DNA from: Serratia symbiotica
Lineage (GTDB): Bacteria; Pseudomonadota; Gammaproteobacteria; Enterobacterales; Enterobacteriaceae
DNA: 64,000 nt
Reading direction: 5' to 3'
NCBI GenBank assembly: GCA_900155695.1
Contig: FUHL01000002.1
Coordinates: forward strand, 62,001-126,000
A model generated the notes under the pieces. It did not search any database, was not told the origin of the DNA, and saw only the letters and a list, made by a program, of their open reading frames with translations. Positions within the stretch are counted from its first letter, which is position 1. Every line of letters starts with the position of its first letter. Position numbers and translations under genes: made by a program. Shown here piece by piece: positions 1 to 14,644 of this stretch.

Positions 1-1191
1 CGCTAGCGGTGCAGTGCGCACATACCATTGGTCTGTCAGCATAGGCTCGATTACGACACCGCTACGGTCGCCATACGGAACTGTTAGATTATGTGGTTTA
101 ATTGCATCAAGCAAAGATAGTTGGTCAAAAGCCGAAACTATTGCTTTACGCACCGCAAAGCGATCTATACCCTGGTATTCAATAGGTATAGTTTTGCTAT
201 AGTTATTGCATATTTCCCCTGATATATTGAATACTTGCGCTTCCTGACGGATGGTTCCATCAAAATTTAAGATGTTAATCATTGGTAGGTCATGACGTTT
301 ACCTACTGCATAGTCATTCCAGTCATGAGCTGGTGTTATCTTCACACAGCCAGTGCCTTTTTCGATATTGGCATGCTTATCTCCAACAATTGGAATGCGA
401 CGACCAACTAAAGGAACAATGATTTCTTTGCCAATCAAATAGTTATAACGACTATCTTCGGGATTAACAGCTACACCGGTATCACCAAGTACAGTTTCAG
501 GACGGGTGGTTGCCACAACTAAGTAATTTTTACCACAAGTAGTTTTAACGCCGTTAGCTAAAGGATAGCGTAGATGCCACATAGATCCTAGAGATTCGCG
601 ATTTTCAACTTCTAGATCAGAAATAGCAGTGCGTAATTTAGGATCCCAGTTTACCAAGCGTTTACCTCGGTAAATTAAATTTTCTTGATAAAGACGTACG
701 AATGCTTCGCGTACTGCATTTGAAAAGCTCTCATCCATAGTAAAACGTTCTCGTGTCCAATCGACAGAGTTTCCTAAACGCCGCATTTGATGGGTTATAG
801 TACCACCCGATTTCATCTTCCAATGCCAGATTTTATCTATAAATCGCTCACGGCCATAATCATGTCGACTCTTGCCTTCTTCTATAGAAATTTTTCGCTC
901 TACTACCATCTGGGTGGCAATGCCGGCATGGTCTGTACCAATTTGCCATAAAGTGTTTTTACCTTGCATACGATTGTATCGTATTAAGATATCCATAATC
1001 GTCTGTTGAAACGCATGGCCCATATGTAGGCTACCAGTAATATTCGGTGGCGGAATCATAATGCAGAAGTGTGCTTGGTTTAGTTTACCATTTGGCTTGA
1101 AATAACCATGATGTTCCCAATAATCGTATAGTTTATTTTCAATTTCTTTCGGGTTATATGTAGTATTAAAGTGACTATTTATCTTTTCCAT
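1..1191 (-). CDS. valS: Valyl-tRNA synthetase, N-terminal part (runs off the window)
   Basis: Class I aminoacyl-tRNA synthetase that charges tRNA-Val in the cytoplasm. Only the first 397 codons are inside the window; the E. coli enzyme is about 950 residues. On the minus strand the protein begins [18 protein letters not shown], with about seven more residues near the N-terminus than E. coli. The class I signature HMGH lies at residues 56-59, within the ATP-site segment [13 protein letters not shown]. The section nearest the window edge is the end of the editing (CP1) region, with [20 protein letters not shown] still easily recognised. I see no stop in the reading frame. The ATG at 1191 is the only one that fits the family start; it has no clear Shine-Dalgarno sequence and lies 16 bases after the holC stop, so it is probably translated from the pepA-holC-valS transcript, an order shared with E. 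coli. Confidence 0.97.
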   Translation of the reverse strand, partial: MEKINSHFNTTYNPKEIENKLYDYWEHHGYFKPNGKLNQAHFCIMIPPPNITGSLHMGHAFQQTIMDILIRYNRMQGKNTLWQIGTDHAGIATQMVVERKISIEEGKSRHDYGRERFIDKIWHWKMKSGGTITHQMRRLGNSVDWTRERFTMDESFSNAVREAFVRLYQENLIYRGKRLVNWDPKLRTAISDLEVENRESLGSMWHLRYPLANGVKTTCGKNYLVVATTRPETVLGDTGVAVNPEDSRYNYLIGKEIIVPLVGRRIPIVGDKHANIEKGTGCVKITPAHDWNDYAVGKRHDLPMINILNFDGTIRQEAQVFNISGEICNNYSKTIPIEYQGIDRFAVRKAIVSAFDQLSLLDAIKPHNLTVPYGDRSGVVIEPMLTDQWYVRTAPLA

Positions 1192-1207
1192 TTCATAAAA
1201 TCGTTAT

Positions 1208-1657
1208 TTAGTGAAGAGGCGGCTTTTTAGTCGTCAAATGGAAGCCAACATTGCGATAAACTTTATAACGGTTTCTCGCTAACTGCTTAAGGGTATTTTC
1301 ATAAGGCACAAAGTCTATTATTTGATTGAAAATCAAAGAAAAATCTGCAACTTGCAGTTGTAAAGTAATTAGTAGATCACGCGAGGTATTACTGTATTGT
1401 CCTGGCCAGGATAACTCTACTGGAGCACCTGAATGCGGCCCTTCTCCAGATAAATTATGTGGAATAAATGCGTATGGTTCACGTTGCCATAATTCTTCGT
1501 CTAACCGACAAGCTTGTTCCTTATTATCGCAAGCGATTATCAATCGCTTGCCAGAGCGCCAGCATTCTGTCGCCACAATGCAAGCCATGGATTCATGTGC
1601 GTTCAGTATACCTGCTGATTGATTATGTTCAAGTAAATAAAATGTTGCTTGTTTCAT
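1208..1657 (-). CDS. holC: DNA polymerase III chi subunit
   Basis: Chi subunit of the clamp-loader complex, which links DNA polymerase III to single-strand-binding protein through the psi subunit. The 149-residue protein matches E. coli HolC (147 aa) throughout: an N-terminal MKQATFYLL, then WRSGKRLIIAC, RLDEELW, PHNLSGEGP, the segment around VDFVPYE (here IDFVPYENTLKQLARNRY) and the closing GFHLTT. I chose the ATG at 1657 because it gives the family N-terminus and has GAG a few bases upstream; a GTG at 1672 would add five residues. The gene lies between pepA and valS in E. coli order. Chi is not essential in E. coli and is often lost in small symbiont genomes, so its intact state is worth noting. 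Confidence 0.95.
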   Translation of the reverse strand: MKQATFYLLEHNQSAGILNAHESMACIVATECWRSGKRLIIACDNKEQACRLDEELWQREPYAFIPHNLSGEGPHSGAPVELSWPGQYSNTSRDLLITLQLQVADFSLIFNQIIDFVPYENTLKQLARNRYKVYRNVGFHLTTKKPPLH

Positions 1658-1863
1658 TATCTCATTTATCACTATTAATAAAAAATAGAGCCAAATATGT
1701 TGAATGTCCTCTTAATTAGAGAGTAGTGAAAGATTTTATCTTTTCTTCTTTATTTTGCTGATAGGATAATATAGTTGATGAGTTGTATATATCAGATAAA
1801 TACACGTTGATAAGATCAATATACGTCGTTAATAACGATTGGTCTTTTAACATTAAAAATACT

Positions 1864-3375
1864 TTAAGCATCTTTATTGAGTCCTGCTCTATTCAATAAA
1901 AATTGAGATAGTAAGGCTACTGGACGACCGGTAGCACCTTTATTTTTACATGAATGCCAAGCTGTCCCAGCAATATCTATATGCGCCCAGGTGTATTTAT
2001 TTGAAAAACGTGACAAGAAGCAGGCTGCAGTTATAGCCCCACCTGGTCTTCCAGTTATATTTGCCATATCAGCAAAATTAGAGTCTAACTGCTCGTGGTA
2101 CTCGTTGGGTAATGGCAAACGCCAAGTAGAATCTCCTGTTTGTTCAGCGGCAATGAGCAACTCATTTGCGAGTGAGTCATGATTAGACATCATACCGCTT
2201 ATATTCTTACCCAGCGCTACAACGCACGCACCGGTTAGCGTGGCGATGTCTATTACTGCTGCAGGATTGAATCTTTCGACGTAAGTCAGGGTATCACACA
2301 GTATAAGACGGCCTTCAGCATCAGTGTTAAGTACCTCGACAGTCTGACCAGACATAGTAGTTAGCACATCGCCGGGACGATATGCACGGGAACTTAACAT
2401 ATTTTCACAACCTGCTAGCACACCGATTACGTTTATAGGCAGATTTAATGCTGCAACAACACCCATAACGCCATACACGGTAGCGGCTCCGCACATATCG
2501 TACTTCATTTCATCCATTCCTGCTGAAGGTTTAATGGATATACCGCCGGAATCAAACGTCATCCCTTTCCCTATTAAGACAATCGGCTTATCGCTAGGAG
2601 TCGAATTTCCCCTATATTCTATTACTGACATCAATGATTCGTTCTGTGAACCTGCTCCCACTGCAAGATAGGCATACATCTTAAGATCTTGCATTTGTTG
2701 CTCGCCAATAACACTAGTGGTGATATAATGGCTAAACGTATTAGCCAGTTGACGCGCCTGTGCGGCTAAGTAGTTTGCATTGCATATGTTCGGAGGCATA
2801 TTACTAAGATCTTTTGATACTTTAAGGCCAGAGGCTATTGCTATACCATGCTCTATGGCACAATTTCCGCTAGTGATGTCACAACTTGTCGGAACATTAA
2901 ATACTATCTTTCGTAATGGAAGGTGTGATGCAATCTTATTGGTTTTAAACTGATCGAAAGCGTAAAGCGATTCTTGTATTATTTCTAGTGCTTGACGTAC
3001 CTTCCAGTATATATTGCGACCTTTTACATGTAGCTCAGTCAGGAAGCATATGGCTTCTATGGAGCCTGTATTCTTAAGGGCATTAATACTTTTCTGAAGG
3101 ATTGTTTTGTATTGGCATGCATCAATTTCGTACTCTTGTCCACAACCAATTAATAGGATCCGTTTAGATAGAACATGAGGTATATGGTAGAGAAGCAATG
3201 TCTGCCCGATTTTACCTTCTAATTCACCACTCTGCAGTAAACTGCTGATATAGCTATTACTAATTTTATTTATTTTTTCCGTGACTGAAGACAATCGGCA
3301 TTGTTCGAAAACGCTAAGGATAATACAATCACTGTGATATTGATCTGGGCTATTACTTTTTACACTAAAATCCAT
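1864..3375 (-). CDS. pepA: Leucyl aminopeptidase (cytosol aminopeptidase, PepA)
   Basis: Two-metal M17 aminopeptidase that removes N-terminal residues from peptides. In E. coli it is also a DNA-binding accessory factor for XerCD recombination at plasmid cer sites and for carAB control. The length of 503 residues equals E. coli PepA. The metal and catalytic residues are all present at the E. coli positions: K270, D275, K282, D293, D352, E354 and R356, the last three in the family signature NTDAEGRL (350-357). The ATG at 3375 has a good AGGAGA sequence upstream. It heads the pepA-holC-valS cluster and diverges from lptF across a 272-bp AT-rich gap that must hold both promoters. The N-terminal DNA-binding domain is more diverged than the catalytic half, so retention of the recombination role is uncertain. 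Confidence 0.97.
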   Translation of the reverse strand: MDFSVKSNSPDQYHSDCIILSVFEQCRLSSVTEKINKISNSYISSLLQSGELEGKIGQTLLLYHIPHVLSKRILLIGCGQEYEIDACQYKTILQKSINALKNTGSIEAICFLTELHVKGRNIYWKVRQALEIIQESLYAFDQFKTNKIASHLPLRKIVFNVPTSCDITSGNCAIEHGIAIASGLKVSKDLSNMPPNICNANYLAAQARQLANTFSHYITTSVIGEQQMQDLKMYAYLAVGAGSQNESLMSVIEYRGNSTPSDKPIVLIGKGMTFDSGGISIKPSAGMDEMKYDMCGAATVYGVMGVVAALNLPINVIGVLAGCENMLSSRAYRPGDVLTTMSGQTVEVLNTDAEGRLILCDTLTYVERFNPAAVIDIATLTGACVVALGKNISGMMSNHDSLANELLIAAEQTGDSTWRLPLPNEYHEQLDSNFADMANITGRPGGAITAACFLSRFSNKYTWAHIDIAGTAWHSCKNKGATGRPVALLSQFLLNRAGLNKDA

Positions 3376-3647
3376 GTATTCTCCTGAATATTAAAGAAAA
3401 ATTGATATTTAAATGACATACTTTATAACGATAATATTGGTATATTATGTTCAAGTTTTATGATATATAGTGTGTTATTTTTAGACCTAATTATACATCG
3501 GTTTATAAATAAAATAATGACATATATTAATATAGTAATACTTTATATACCTTATAAACAGTGCCATGATGATGAAAATTAATATTAAATGATGATAAAA
3601 TTATCGATTTTGCTACAAAAAGAAATGGTTTAATAGGTCTAATAAGA

Positions 3648-4742
3648 GTGATCATTATAAGATATCTAGTGAGAGAAACGCTAAAGAATCAAATTGCCAT
3701 TCTATTCATCTTGCTGTTAATCTTTTTTTGTCAGAATCTAGTAAGGGTATTAGGTGATGTAGTTGATGGTGAGATTCCAATAAATGTAGTCTTTTCTTTA
3801 TTGCTATCAGCCATGCCAAAGATGGCACAGTTAATTCTGCCTTTAAGTTTATTTATTAGTTTATTCGTGACGTTTGGACGATTATACAGCGCAAGTGAAA
3901 TCACCATTATGCATGCTTGCGGTCTTGGAAAACACACTTTGCTTATCGCTGCTATGATATTAGCCATCCTTACTTCTATTCTAGCCATGGTAAACGTCTT
4001 TTGGATTAATCCAGTAGCATGTAAATACAAAGAGAAATTAATTAATGAAGTGAAGGCCAACCCAATGCTTTCTGGACTTATTGAAGGACAGTTCAAGCCA
4101 TTACAAAACGGTAATGCAGTTTTATTTATCGGTAAAATGAAAGACAAAAACTTCAGCAATGTATTCCTTGCACAACTTAGGACAAATAGTACTATCCGTC
4201 CTTCTGTAATAATAGCTAAATATGGTAACATCATATCACAGCAGGATGGTTCTCAGGTGATAACCCTTTATCATGGAACACGATTTGAGGGTACAGCAGT
4301 GCTGTATGACTTCCGTATTACTGATTTTAATAATTATAAGGCTGTAATTAGGTATAGGCCAGTTGTATCGGATAATATTCAGTCTGAACAAATCGCGATG
4401 AGAACTCTATGGACGTCTGACAAACTAGATATGCGTATGGAATTGCACTGGCGTATAACTTTAGTCGTTGCTGTAGTACTCATGGCACTACTAGTAGTAC
4501 CACTTAGCACGGTTCGTTCACAACAAGGCGAAGTATTAAGTATATTACCGATTGTTTTGTTATATTTAATTTTTTTTCTACTACAAACTACACTTCGTTC
4601 TAATGTTGGCAAGGATAAACTAGATCCAATTATCTGTCTATGGAGTGTCAACGTTATCTATTTTTTTATTGCACTTGTATTGAATATATGGGATACCGTG
4701 CCGATACGAAAGTTGCGTGCCCACTTGAGAAGCATAGGATGA
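3648..4742 (+). CDS. lptF: LPS export permease LptF
   Basis: Inner-membrane subunit of the LptB2FG ABC transporter, which extracts lipopolysaccharide from the inner membrane and passes it to the LptC-A-DE bridge. The 364-residue protein begins MIIIRYLVRETLKNQIAILF, almost as in E. coli, and shows the family layout: three N-terminal membrane segments, a periplasmic domain (about residues 125-265, containing DGSQVITLYHGTRFEGTA) and three C-terminal membrane segments. The start is GTG (3648-3650) with TAAGAG just upstream. It overlaps lptG by four bases (ATGA at 4739-4742), indicating translational coupling. The closing segment WDTVPIRKLRAHLR is typical. Known family knowledge supplies the function; the sequence shows an intact gene. 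Confidence 0.97.
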   Translation: MIIIRYLVRETLKNQIAILFILLLIFFCQNLVRVLGDVVDGEIPINVVFSLLLSAMPKMAQLILPLSLFISLFVTFGRLYSASEITIMHACGLGKHTLLIAAMILAILTSILAMVNVFWINPVACKYKEKLINEVKANPMLSGLIEGQFKPLQNGNAVLFIGKMKDKNFSNVFLAQLRTNSTIRPSVIIAKYGNIISQQDGSQVITLYHGTRFEGTAVLYDFRITDFNNYKAVIRYRPVVSDNIQSEQIAMRTLWTSDKLDMRMELHWRITLVVAVVLMALLVVPLSTVRSQQGEVLSILPIVLLYLIFFLLQTTLRSNVGKDKLDPIICLWSVNVIYFFIALVLNIWDTVPIRKLRAHLRSIG

Positions 4743-5815
4743 TATTTGGCATATTAGAACGATATATCGGTAAAACTATTTTTAAAGCTATCATCATAAC
4801 ATTATTTATCCTGGTCTCATTGTCCAGTATTATTAAATTTATTGACCAATTACGAAAAATAGGGCAAGGAGACTATACGATATTAGGTGCAGTGGTGTTT
4901 ACCCTGCTAAGTATTCCTAAGGATATTGAGATTTTATTTCCAATGGCTGCACTTCTTGGAGCGATGTTTAGCCTAGGTCAATTAGCCATGCGTAGTGAAT
5001 TGATTGTGATGCAGGCTGCAGGTTATACCCGTATGGATATAGCTTGCTCGGTAATTAAAACGGCAATTCCTCTAGTACTGCTAACCATAGGGATAAGCGA
5101 ATGTATAGCACCGAAAGGTAATAAAATGGCGCACGATTTACGTGTGCAACAGATGTATGGAAGTTCTTTTGTTTCTACTAAACAAAGTGGATTATGGGCT
5201 AAAGATGGTAATGATTTTATCTATATTGCACGTCTAGTAAGTGAAAAAGAACTATCTGGTATAAACATTTACCACTTTAATGACAAACTTAGATTAGAAA
5301 CAGTACTCCATGCAGTAAATGCCATATTTAAAGATGGAATTTGGACTTTATCGCAAGTCAAGACTGCTGATTTGACTAATGAGCAACAGGTAAGAAGAAC
5401 GCAGACAAGTATAAGTAAATGGAATACAAATTTAACACCTGAAAAATTAGGGGTGGTAGTCTTAGATCCTGCTTCGCTCTCTATTCAAGGGCTTCATAAT
5501 TCCTTAAAATATATGCAGCAAAGTAGTAAAGAAGCTAAACGATATCAACTAAATATGTGGAATAAAATCTTTTCACCGTTTTCTGTAGCAGTAATGATGC
5601 TAATGGGATTAGCATTTATTTTTGGCCCGCTGCGCAGCTCGTCAATGGGCATCCGTGTAATAACTGGTATCAGTTGCGGTTTTCTATTCTATGTGTTAGA
5701 GAAAGTCTTTAGTCAATTAACAATCGTCTACAACATACTACCTGTGCTAGGTGCACTAATACCTAGTGTTACTTTCTTGCTAATTAGCATGTATATACTA
5801 CTTAAAGGTAAGTAG
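4739..5815 (+). CDS. lptG: LPS export permease LptG
   Basis: Partner permease of LptF in the LptB2FGC lipopolysaccharide extraction machine. Starting at the ATG at 4739, which overlaps the lptF stop, the protein is 358 residues and begins MIFGILERYIGKTIFKAI, matching E. coli LptG after its first two residues. Recognisable parts are the first membrane segment with SSIIKFIDQLRKIGQG, the segment FPMAALLGAMFSLGQLA, the periplasmic domain with SGLWAKDGNDFIYIARL, and the C-terminal membrane segments around LAFIFGPLRSSSMGIRVITG. An in-frame start 33 codons upstream would give an extension that lies entirely inside lptF and has no counterpart in the family, so it is rejected. With kdsA and gmhA in the window it argues that the cell still builds and exports LPS. 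Confidence 0.97.
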   Translation: MIFGILERYIGKTIFKAIIITLFILVSLSSIIKFIDQLRKIGQGDYTILGAVVFTLLSIPKDIEILFPMAALLGAMFSLGQLAMRSELIVMQAAGYTRMDIACSVIKTAIPLVLLTIGISECIAPKGNKMAHDLRVQQMYGSSFVSTKQSGLWAKDGNDFIYIARLVSEKELSGINIYHFNDKLRLETVLHAVNAIFKDGIWTLSQVKTADLTNEQQVRRTQTSISKWNTNLTPEKLGVVVLDPASLSIQGLHNSLKYMQQSSKEAKRYQLNMWNKIFSPFSVAVMMLMGLAFIFGPLRSSSMGIRVITGISCGFLFYVLEKVFSQLTIVYNILPVLGALIPSVTFLLISMYILLKGK

Positions 5816-6204
5816 CGGTTTTATAGATGATTGAGAAGCGATATTAAGAATCGATATATTATCTGTAGTCTATACTCGTTGCATTATTTAGTGGCCGAAT
5901 TACTTAAAATCAATTTCAGGCGACCGTATGTGAATGTTATAAAATTAATATATGCAAAGATTTGATGCTAAGTGAATACGTGAAGAAAGGATAAATGTAA
6001 GCGCGTTGTATTACTTTTAGCAGACAATAGAGCATAATAGGATTATGCTAATTATCATACTATTAATCGTACATTATGTATTTTATTAATTAGCATTTTT
6101 AATATTTTTATTATTTACATAACGGACACTTGTGAAATTTATAATGCTAAAATCGTTGTAAGTTATGCTGAAATAATTTAAAGTATAAGTCTAATACTTT
6201 GCCT
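5816..6204 (+). other. Spacer between lptG and tRNA-Leu
   Basis: AT-rich sequence with no reading frame resembling a known protein. The E. coli genes found next to lptFG are not recognisable here. The promoter for the tRNA gene should lie in the last 60 bases, but I cannot pick a convincing -35/-10 pair. Confidence 0.6.
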
Positions 6205-6289
6205 GCCGAAGTGGCGAAATTGGTAGACGCAGTTGATTCAAAATCAACCGTAGGAATACATGCCGGTTCGAGTCCGGCCTTCGGCACCA
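6205..6289 (+). tRNA. leuX: tRNA-Leu (anticodon CAA)
   Basis: An 85-base class II tRNA. The acceptor stem GCCGAAG (6205-6211) pairs with CTTCGGC (6279-6285), followed by an encoded ACCA tail (6286-6289). The anticodon stem GTTGA/TCAAC closes the loop TTCAAAA, giving anticodon CAA, which reads UUG leucine codons. A long variable arm and a T arm with GGTTCGAGTCC follow. In E. coli the Leu(CAA) gene leuX also lies near lptFG, which supports the symbol. It is the only RNA gene I can support in the window. Confidence 0.97.
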
Positions 6290-6939
6290 ATAATATTAAG
6301 TCAATATCGTGGATGTATATTTTAGTATCCTTGATGGAATATAATGTAAGCCGTCAAATTTTCATAATTACTAAATTTTTTACATTTATAAGATTTACAT
6401 CATAAAATATAAAGTCACTTGTAATTTAAAATAACAAATTTATCATTAAGCACCAATATATCGAAATTCATTATTATTTGAGTAAAATTTTAATATATTA
6501 TTAAATAATACTTTAATATTAATAGTATTTATTATATATTATAGCTACCAATTTATATGGTCCAATAGCATTGGTATTATTTTCTATGTATTATATAAAC
6601 CGATATATAAGATATATTAAAAAACAATCAATCATAGTGTCTTAGACTATATTAGTTATAAATAATTTATATTAAACTGCATTACATATAATAATTAGAT
6701 TTTTAAAAAATTTCATTCTTTCAATTAATGATTTTTATAGTAAACGCCACTGCAGTTGGAATACAATAATAGTAAGTTTTTAATATTATTGGTCTAAATA
6801 ATACTCTATTTGCACTAGATGCAATATATATTCAGATGTAATCTATATTTATTTAAATATATTAATATTTTTAACCTTAAATCAATGTTTGCTGTATACC
6901 AGTTACTGGCATTGCATAATTTTTTATTGTTCTGCAGAT
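6290..6939. other. Gene-free AT-rich stretch
   Basis: Very AT-rich sequence between the tRNA and yicC without a recognisable gene, RNA or strong hairpin. Confidence 0.6.
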
Positions 6940-7800
6940 TTATTCTATATTTTGAATCTGTTCGCGCATTTGTTCTATAAGTACTTTTAGCTCAATAGCA
7001 GAAGTAGTAATATCATTATTTATTGATTTCGCAGCTAATGTATTCGACTCTCGATTAAACTCCTGCATCATAAAGTTAAGGTGACGGCCTACAGCTCCTT
7101 TTTGCTTTAGTATATTATGAGTTTCTTTTACATGAGCTTCTAATCTGTCTAATTCTTCAATAACATCTAATCGCTGTGCTATAAGAACTAATTCTTGCTC
7201 TAATCGGCTATTATCTAATTGCAACTTGACCTCGTCAAGTTTGGTAAGTAAACGACTTTTTTGCCATTGTAAAATATTTGGCATGAGAGTGCGTAATTTA
7301 ATAATTATAGCACTGATATTATTGAGGTGTTGCTCGATGAAAATTTGTAATTCAGTACCTTCTCTTTTTCTAGAGGCAATAAAGTCATCCAGTACATCTT
7401 CTAAAGTATGTATTAATTTTTCGTTGATTTCGCCAAGATCGCTTTTGGTATTCGATATTACTCCTGGCCATCGTAATATATCAATTGAATTTATTGTTCC
7501 ATTACTTTGCATTTTGATCCAATTTGCCGCTTTGATTACTTTCTGAGCTAATTTTTTATTTAATTTCATTGAGTGCTGTGCATTTGGATCTATCTCAAAA
7601 CTTAGAGTACACTCTACTTTTCCGCGGGTTAAACGGGAACGGATACTTTTTCTAATAATAGGTTCTAGGTTACGGAATAGTTCAGGCAGGTGGATGTAAA
7701 TTTCTAAATAACGTTGGTTGACAGATTGCATTTCCCATTCCGCAATGCTCCATTCACCTTTGATTTCACGCCTAGCATAGGCAGTCATACTACAGATCAT
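6940..7800 (-). CDS. yicC: YicC family endoribonuclease
   Basis: Member of the conserved YicC/YloC family, whose E. coli member has been described as an endoribonuclease involved in RNA turnover. The 286-residue product matches E. coli YicC (287 aa) along its whole length: SMTAYARREIKGEW at the N-terminus, MQSVNQRYLE, IRSRLTRGKVECTL, ILRWPGVI, NRLEQELVLIAQRLDVIEEL, and the very conserved C-terminal block FMMQEFNRESNTLAAKSIN ending LIEQMREQIQNIE. The strong C-terminal conservation (about residues 190-286, the DUF1732 region) indicates an intact functional gene. No good Shine-Dalgarno sequence precedes the ATG at 7800. The gene stands alone; the rph-pyrE neighbours of E. coli are absent. Confidence 0.95.
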   Translation of the reverse strand: MICSMTAYARREIKGEWSIAEWEMQSVNQRYLEIYIHLPELFRNLEPIIRKSIRSRLTRGKVECTLSFEIDPNAQHSMKLNKKLAQKVIKAANWIKMQSNGTINSIDILRWPGVISNTKSDLGEINEKLIHTLEDVLDDFIASRKREGTELQIFIEQHLNNISAIIIKLRTLMPNILQWQKSRLLTKLDEVKLQLDNSRLEQELVLIAQRLDVIEELDRLEAHVKETHNILKQKGAVGRHLNFMMQEFNRESNTLAAKSINNDITTSAIELKVLIEQMREQIQNIE

Positions 7801-8777
7801 TTTTTAGTCAATGCGTTATAAAAAGATAAGCCTATTATATCTTGATAAATACAAGTAGGATAGAGATTATATGTAATAACCTTTATTCGATTGGATAGGA
7901 AAGCTTATTTTATAGTTAAGAGGGGGGAGCAAAATTAATGATCAGTATATTAAATCTTATATCACAAATATTAACTTTTATATCAAAAAGAGATAATGCA
8001 CAGTATTAATCTTAGATTAATAAGTTTTAGTTAAATCATTATGTAAATATAATAGAAAAAATAAAATGTAAGCTAAATGCTCATGTATCTATTTTTATTA
8101 GCCTTATTGCTATTTATTTTTACAATCTTTTATTTTTTTATATTTATTTACTCTCAATCTAAATGCGGAGAAGTTTTATTCTGATTTTTTGACTTAGTAA
8201 ACTTTACGATAGTTTATATAATATAATCGTCTCATAAAATAATTATTTTATGTATTTTCAAAATTAGATCTACATCAGAATTAATTACTTCTTATCGCGT
8301 AATAAAATGTAACAATTGATTTGATTAATGAGTATATTTTAAGAAGTTTTGTATTTTTTTATATGTAATAAATTATATGATGGGGAATTTAAATTACTCC
8401 TGTTATGATATTAGTCATATATTAGTTTCTTATAAATTTCTTGGCTAAAATATTGAAAGTTTATTTATTCAATTTTATATTGTGAGTAGTTTTATTTAAA
8501 AAAAATTAACAAAATAATAGATAATGATGGGAATATAATATAGAGGCCTAATTATTTGGATATTATCCGCAACAATTATTACAAGCCGCTATAACTTGAT
8601 TTCCATCATAATCTGTAATTAAATAATAAGATTAGCATGTTGTTTTCTAAAGAAAAATATTAATTGTTAGCAACTTTATTTAAATTTTATTTCTTTACTA
8701 ATAAATATGCTACTTTATATTATTCAATTATAAATATTTGATAAAGGATATTTAATAGAAATTATGATCATTAATGC
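7801..8777. other. Gene-free AT-rich stretch
   Basis: Nearly a kilobase between yicC and kdsA with frequent stops in all frames. I see no homology to a known gene and no RNA gene. Confidence 0.6.
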
Positions 8778-11890
<3,113 letters not shown>

Positions 11891-13018
11891 TTATGAAAGT
11901 AGTTTCTCCATAATACGTTGGTACATAAGACTTATCAGTTGCAGGTCAGCAACCTTTACACACTCATTCAGTTTGTGGATAGTGGCATTCACTAGTCCAA
12001 GTTCCACCACTTGGGCACCCATCTTAGCGATAAAACGTCCATCTGAAGTGCCTCCTGTAGCCAGTAATTTCGGTGTTAATTTAGCGTATTGCTCCACTAC
12101 ATTAACAACGGCATCTAAAAGTTCTCCTCGTTTGGTAAAAAATGGTTGCCCGGATAGATGCCATGCAATACTATAATGTAGTTTGTGTAGTTCTAATAGT
12201 TCTTCGACGCGCTGCTTTATCAAGACATCAACTATTTCTGGGCTAAATCGGAAATTAAATTTAACCGATATTTCACCAGGGATTACATTGTTATGACCAG
12301 TACCAGCTTTAATATTAGTGATCTGCATGCTAGTGGGAGGAAATATGGCATTTCCTCGATCCCATTCAATGCCCAATAATTCATTTAGTACTGGTAATGC
12401 TCGATGTAATGGGTTATCTGCTAGCTGTGGATAGGCCACATGACCTTGAATGCCATGAATAATGAGATGAGCAGAAATAGAACCACGCCGACCATTTTTA
12501 ACTACATCTCCAACTTGGTTGGAGCTAGAGGGCTCACCAATTAAGCAATAATCTAATTGTTCTTTGCGTATTATGAGTGTTTCTACTACTTTTGCCATAC
12601 CATTAATAGCCGTGCCCTCTTCGTCGGAGGTAATTAGAAATGCAAGTCGACCTTGATAATGTTTTTTAGAAGCAATAAATCTTTCAGCAGCGATTATCAT
12701 CGCTGCCAATGATCCTTTCATATCGGCTGCACCACGCCCATATAGCATGCCATCTCGGATAGTTGGTTTAAACGGTGGGCTGTGCCAGCATTTCAAATTA
12801 CCTACTGGCACTACATCAGTGTGACCTGCAAATGCTAGCGTTCTTCCTTTACCACGCCAGGCCCAGAAATTTTTAGTATCATAAAAATTTAGTGTTTCAA
12901 TGTTAAAGCCGATTGCCTCAAGACGTGCAATTAGTATTGCTTGGCAATTTTTATCATGTGGGCTAAGAGAGGGGCATTTAATTAATTTTTTAGATAGTTT
13001 GAGCACTGGACAAATCAT
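11891..13018 (-). CDS. dapE: Succinyl-diaminopimelate desuccinylase
   Basis: Hydrolyses N-succinyl-LL-2,6-diaminopimelate to LL-diaminopimelate and succinate, a late step towards meso-diaminopimelate (peptidoglycan) and lysine. Its 375 residues equal E. coli DapE. It is an M20-type two-zinc hydrolase: the metal ligand motif GHTDVVPVG places H66 and D68, the bridging aspartate is D99 in GRGAADMKG, the catalytic glutamate pair is in SDEEG (133-134), a further ligand is in LIGEPS, and the C-terminal ligand histidine lies in [12 protein letters not shown]. The dimerisation domain segment RRGSISAHL is present. The ATG at 13018 has AAGGT upstream. The gene is isolated. It implies that the diaminopimelate route still runs. 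Confidence 0.97.
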   Translation of the reverse strand: MICPVLKLSKKLIKCPSLSPHDKNCQAILIARLEAIGFNIETLNFYDTKNFWAWRGKGRTLAFAGHTDVVPVGNLKCWHSPPFKPTIRDGMLYGRGAADMKGSLAAMIIAAERFIASKKHYQGRLAFLITSDEEGTAINGMAKVVETLIIRKEQLDYCLIGEPSSSNQVGDVVKNGRRGSISAHLIIHGIQGHVAYPQLADNPLHRALPVLNELLGIEWDRGNAIFPPTSMQITNIKAGTGHNNVIPGEISVKFNFRFSPEIVDVLIKQRVEELLELHKLHYSIAWHLSGQPFFTKRGELLDAVVNVVEQYAKLTPKLLATGGTSDGRFIAKMGAQVVELGLVNATIHKLNECVKVADLQLISLMYQRIMEKLLS

Positions 13019-14644
13019 TGGGTTACCTTCGGTAATTAAGTGCTGATAGATATCGGTTTTAACACTGAGCAGAGGATGCTTTTAATTGTCTTTTGGCATA
13101 GGAGCAGAGTATTATTGAAATGTTGGCATAAACTATGAGCTTATACCTCAGGTAGTCTGACTATATTCAGAAATTGCTTGCCATTCTAATAAGACAACTA
13201 CATTGTTTAGTTAGTCTGCTTCTATCTTATTCATGTAGAAATTATTGCATTGATAGGTTATACCTTTTCGTTTAGCTATCAGTATATATTTATAATGATA
13301 TATTAGAGTTGAGTAGAAGTACCATAATGCAGAGGGATTTTAATCTTTGTTCGTTCTAACTTTTTCTATACTAATAAAATCGGATAGATCAAGTGTATAA
13401 TAATTTATAAATTGGAATCAATTTTATAATAATTTATGTGATTACTTTAATAATAGCTAATGGTTTAAAATCTATAGGTCTTGATGTTGTTAATCGCGTC
13501 TCTACTTTGAAAATGTTATTTATTATAAATGCTTTTATTGATTTGTCGTGAATACAAAATTATATCATATTTTATGAGAAGTCGTTTATTACTATATTTT
13601 TGAGTATACCAAAATAATATTAATGGAATCATTATCACGATCTTTACCGTGTTCTGCACATTTTTATATGAATCAATAAGTTAAGTGTAAAAATAAAATA
13701 TTTACAACCTTGATCTTGAATATTTATTTTGCAATAAAAAATCTATCATGTATTCTAATACATTAAAAATTTGTATTCTTTTGAATTTATTTAAATTTTA
13801 TTCATATATAAATAAAAGTCTCTTTATAAGATAGATTTAGAAAATAATTTTTTAATGATATTGAAAAGATAATTATCTTTTCAATTCGATTGAAGAAATA
13901 GAGGTTATTGTTCTAAAATTATAAAAACTATGCTGTAATTTACAGCACATGATCGTGCTCTTACGTTACTGGATAGCTATCCCATAGTATTATAGTTAGT
14001 TTAAGTATATTATAATTTTTACTTTGGGTGTAATGATATTAATGTGTTATTAATATAATGCCGTTGCTCCTCCCATCTAAAAAGTAATTGTATAAGTTTA
14101 TATAGAGCACATATATTCTGCGTCAGACTATATTGTAAAAAATTTAGTAAGAGGCAATTGTATATAAAAAAATATTCGTAATAAAATACGTGTTTATGAC
14201 GTTATAGAAAGTAAAGTTTTTATTTTAAGAGGGTAAGATTATAAATACTTTTCAATATCACCGCATGACGCCACTATATTACTTAATTATAGACTATACC
14301 TCTGCAGAGTGTTGTAATTATGGGCTCTCTTCGAGAGATTAGTTAAAGTAGTTGTGATGTTAGATACAGAAAATATTGCAGGAATATGATATACTCAATT
14401 TTTTTTAAGGTATAATCCATTCTAAATACTATACAGGTAAACATTACTTAAACATTACTCAATAATAGGAGAATAGCAATTCTCAAATTCATTTCATGCT
14501 AATATGCCGTTATAGAAAGATAGCAATATGATACTTATATACCTTATATACTTTAAATAGATTATCACTACATGAGTGCATAATATAGCATATTTTTCTC
14601 CATATAAACTCGATATATTATAAAATCCATGAGGTACATCAAGC
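13019..14644. other. Gene-free AT-rich stretch
   Basis: About 1.6 kb between dapE and the RhtB-like gene. All frames are broken by frequent stops and nothing resembles a known gene. The last 25 bases hold the GAGGT ribosome-binding site of the next gene. Confidence 0.6.

Noticed and set aside
4640-4738. N-terminal extension of lptG
   Set aside because: It lies entirely within lptF, has no counterpart in LptG proteins, and the ATG at 4739 is the normal coupled start.
6199-6405. Open frame of 68 codons across the tRNA gene
   Set aside because: It reads through the tRNA-Leu and has no homology or ribosome-binding site.
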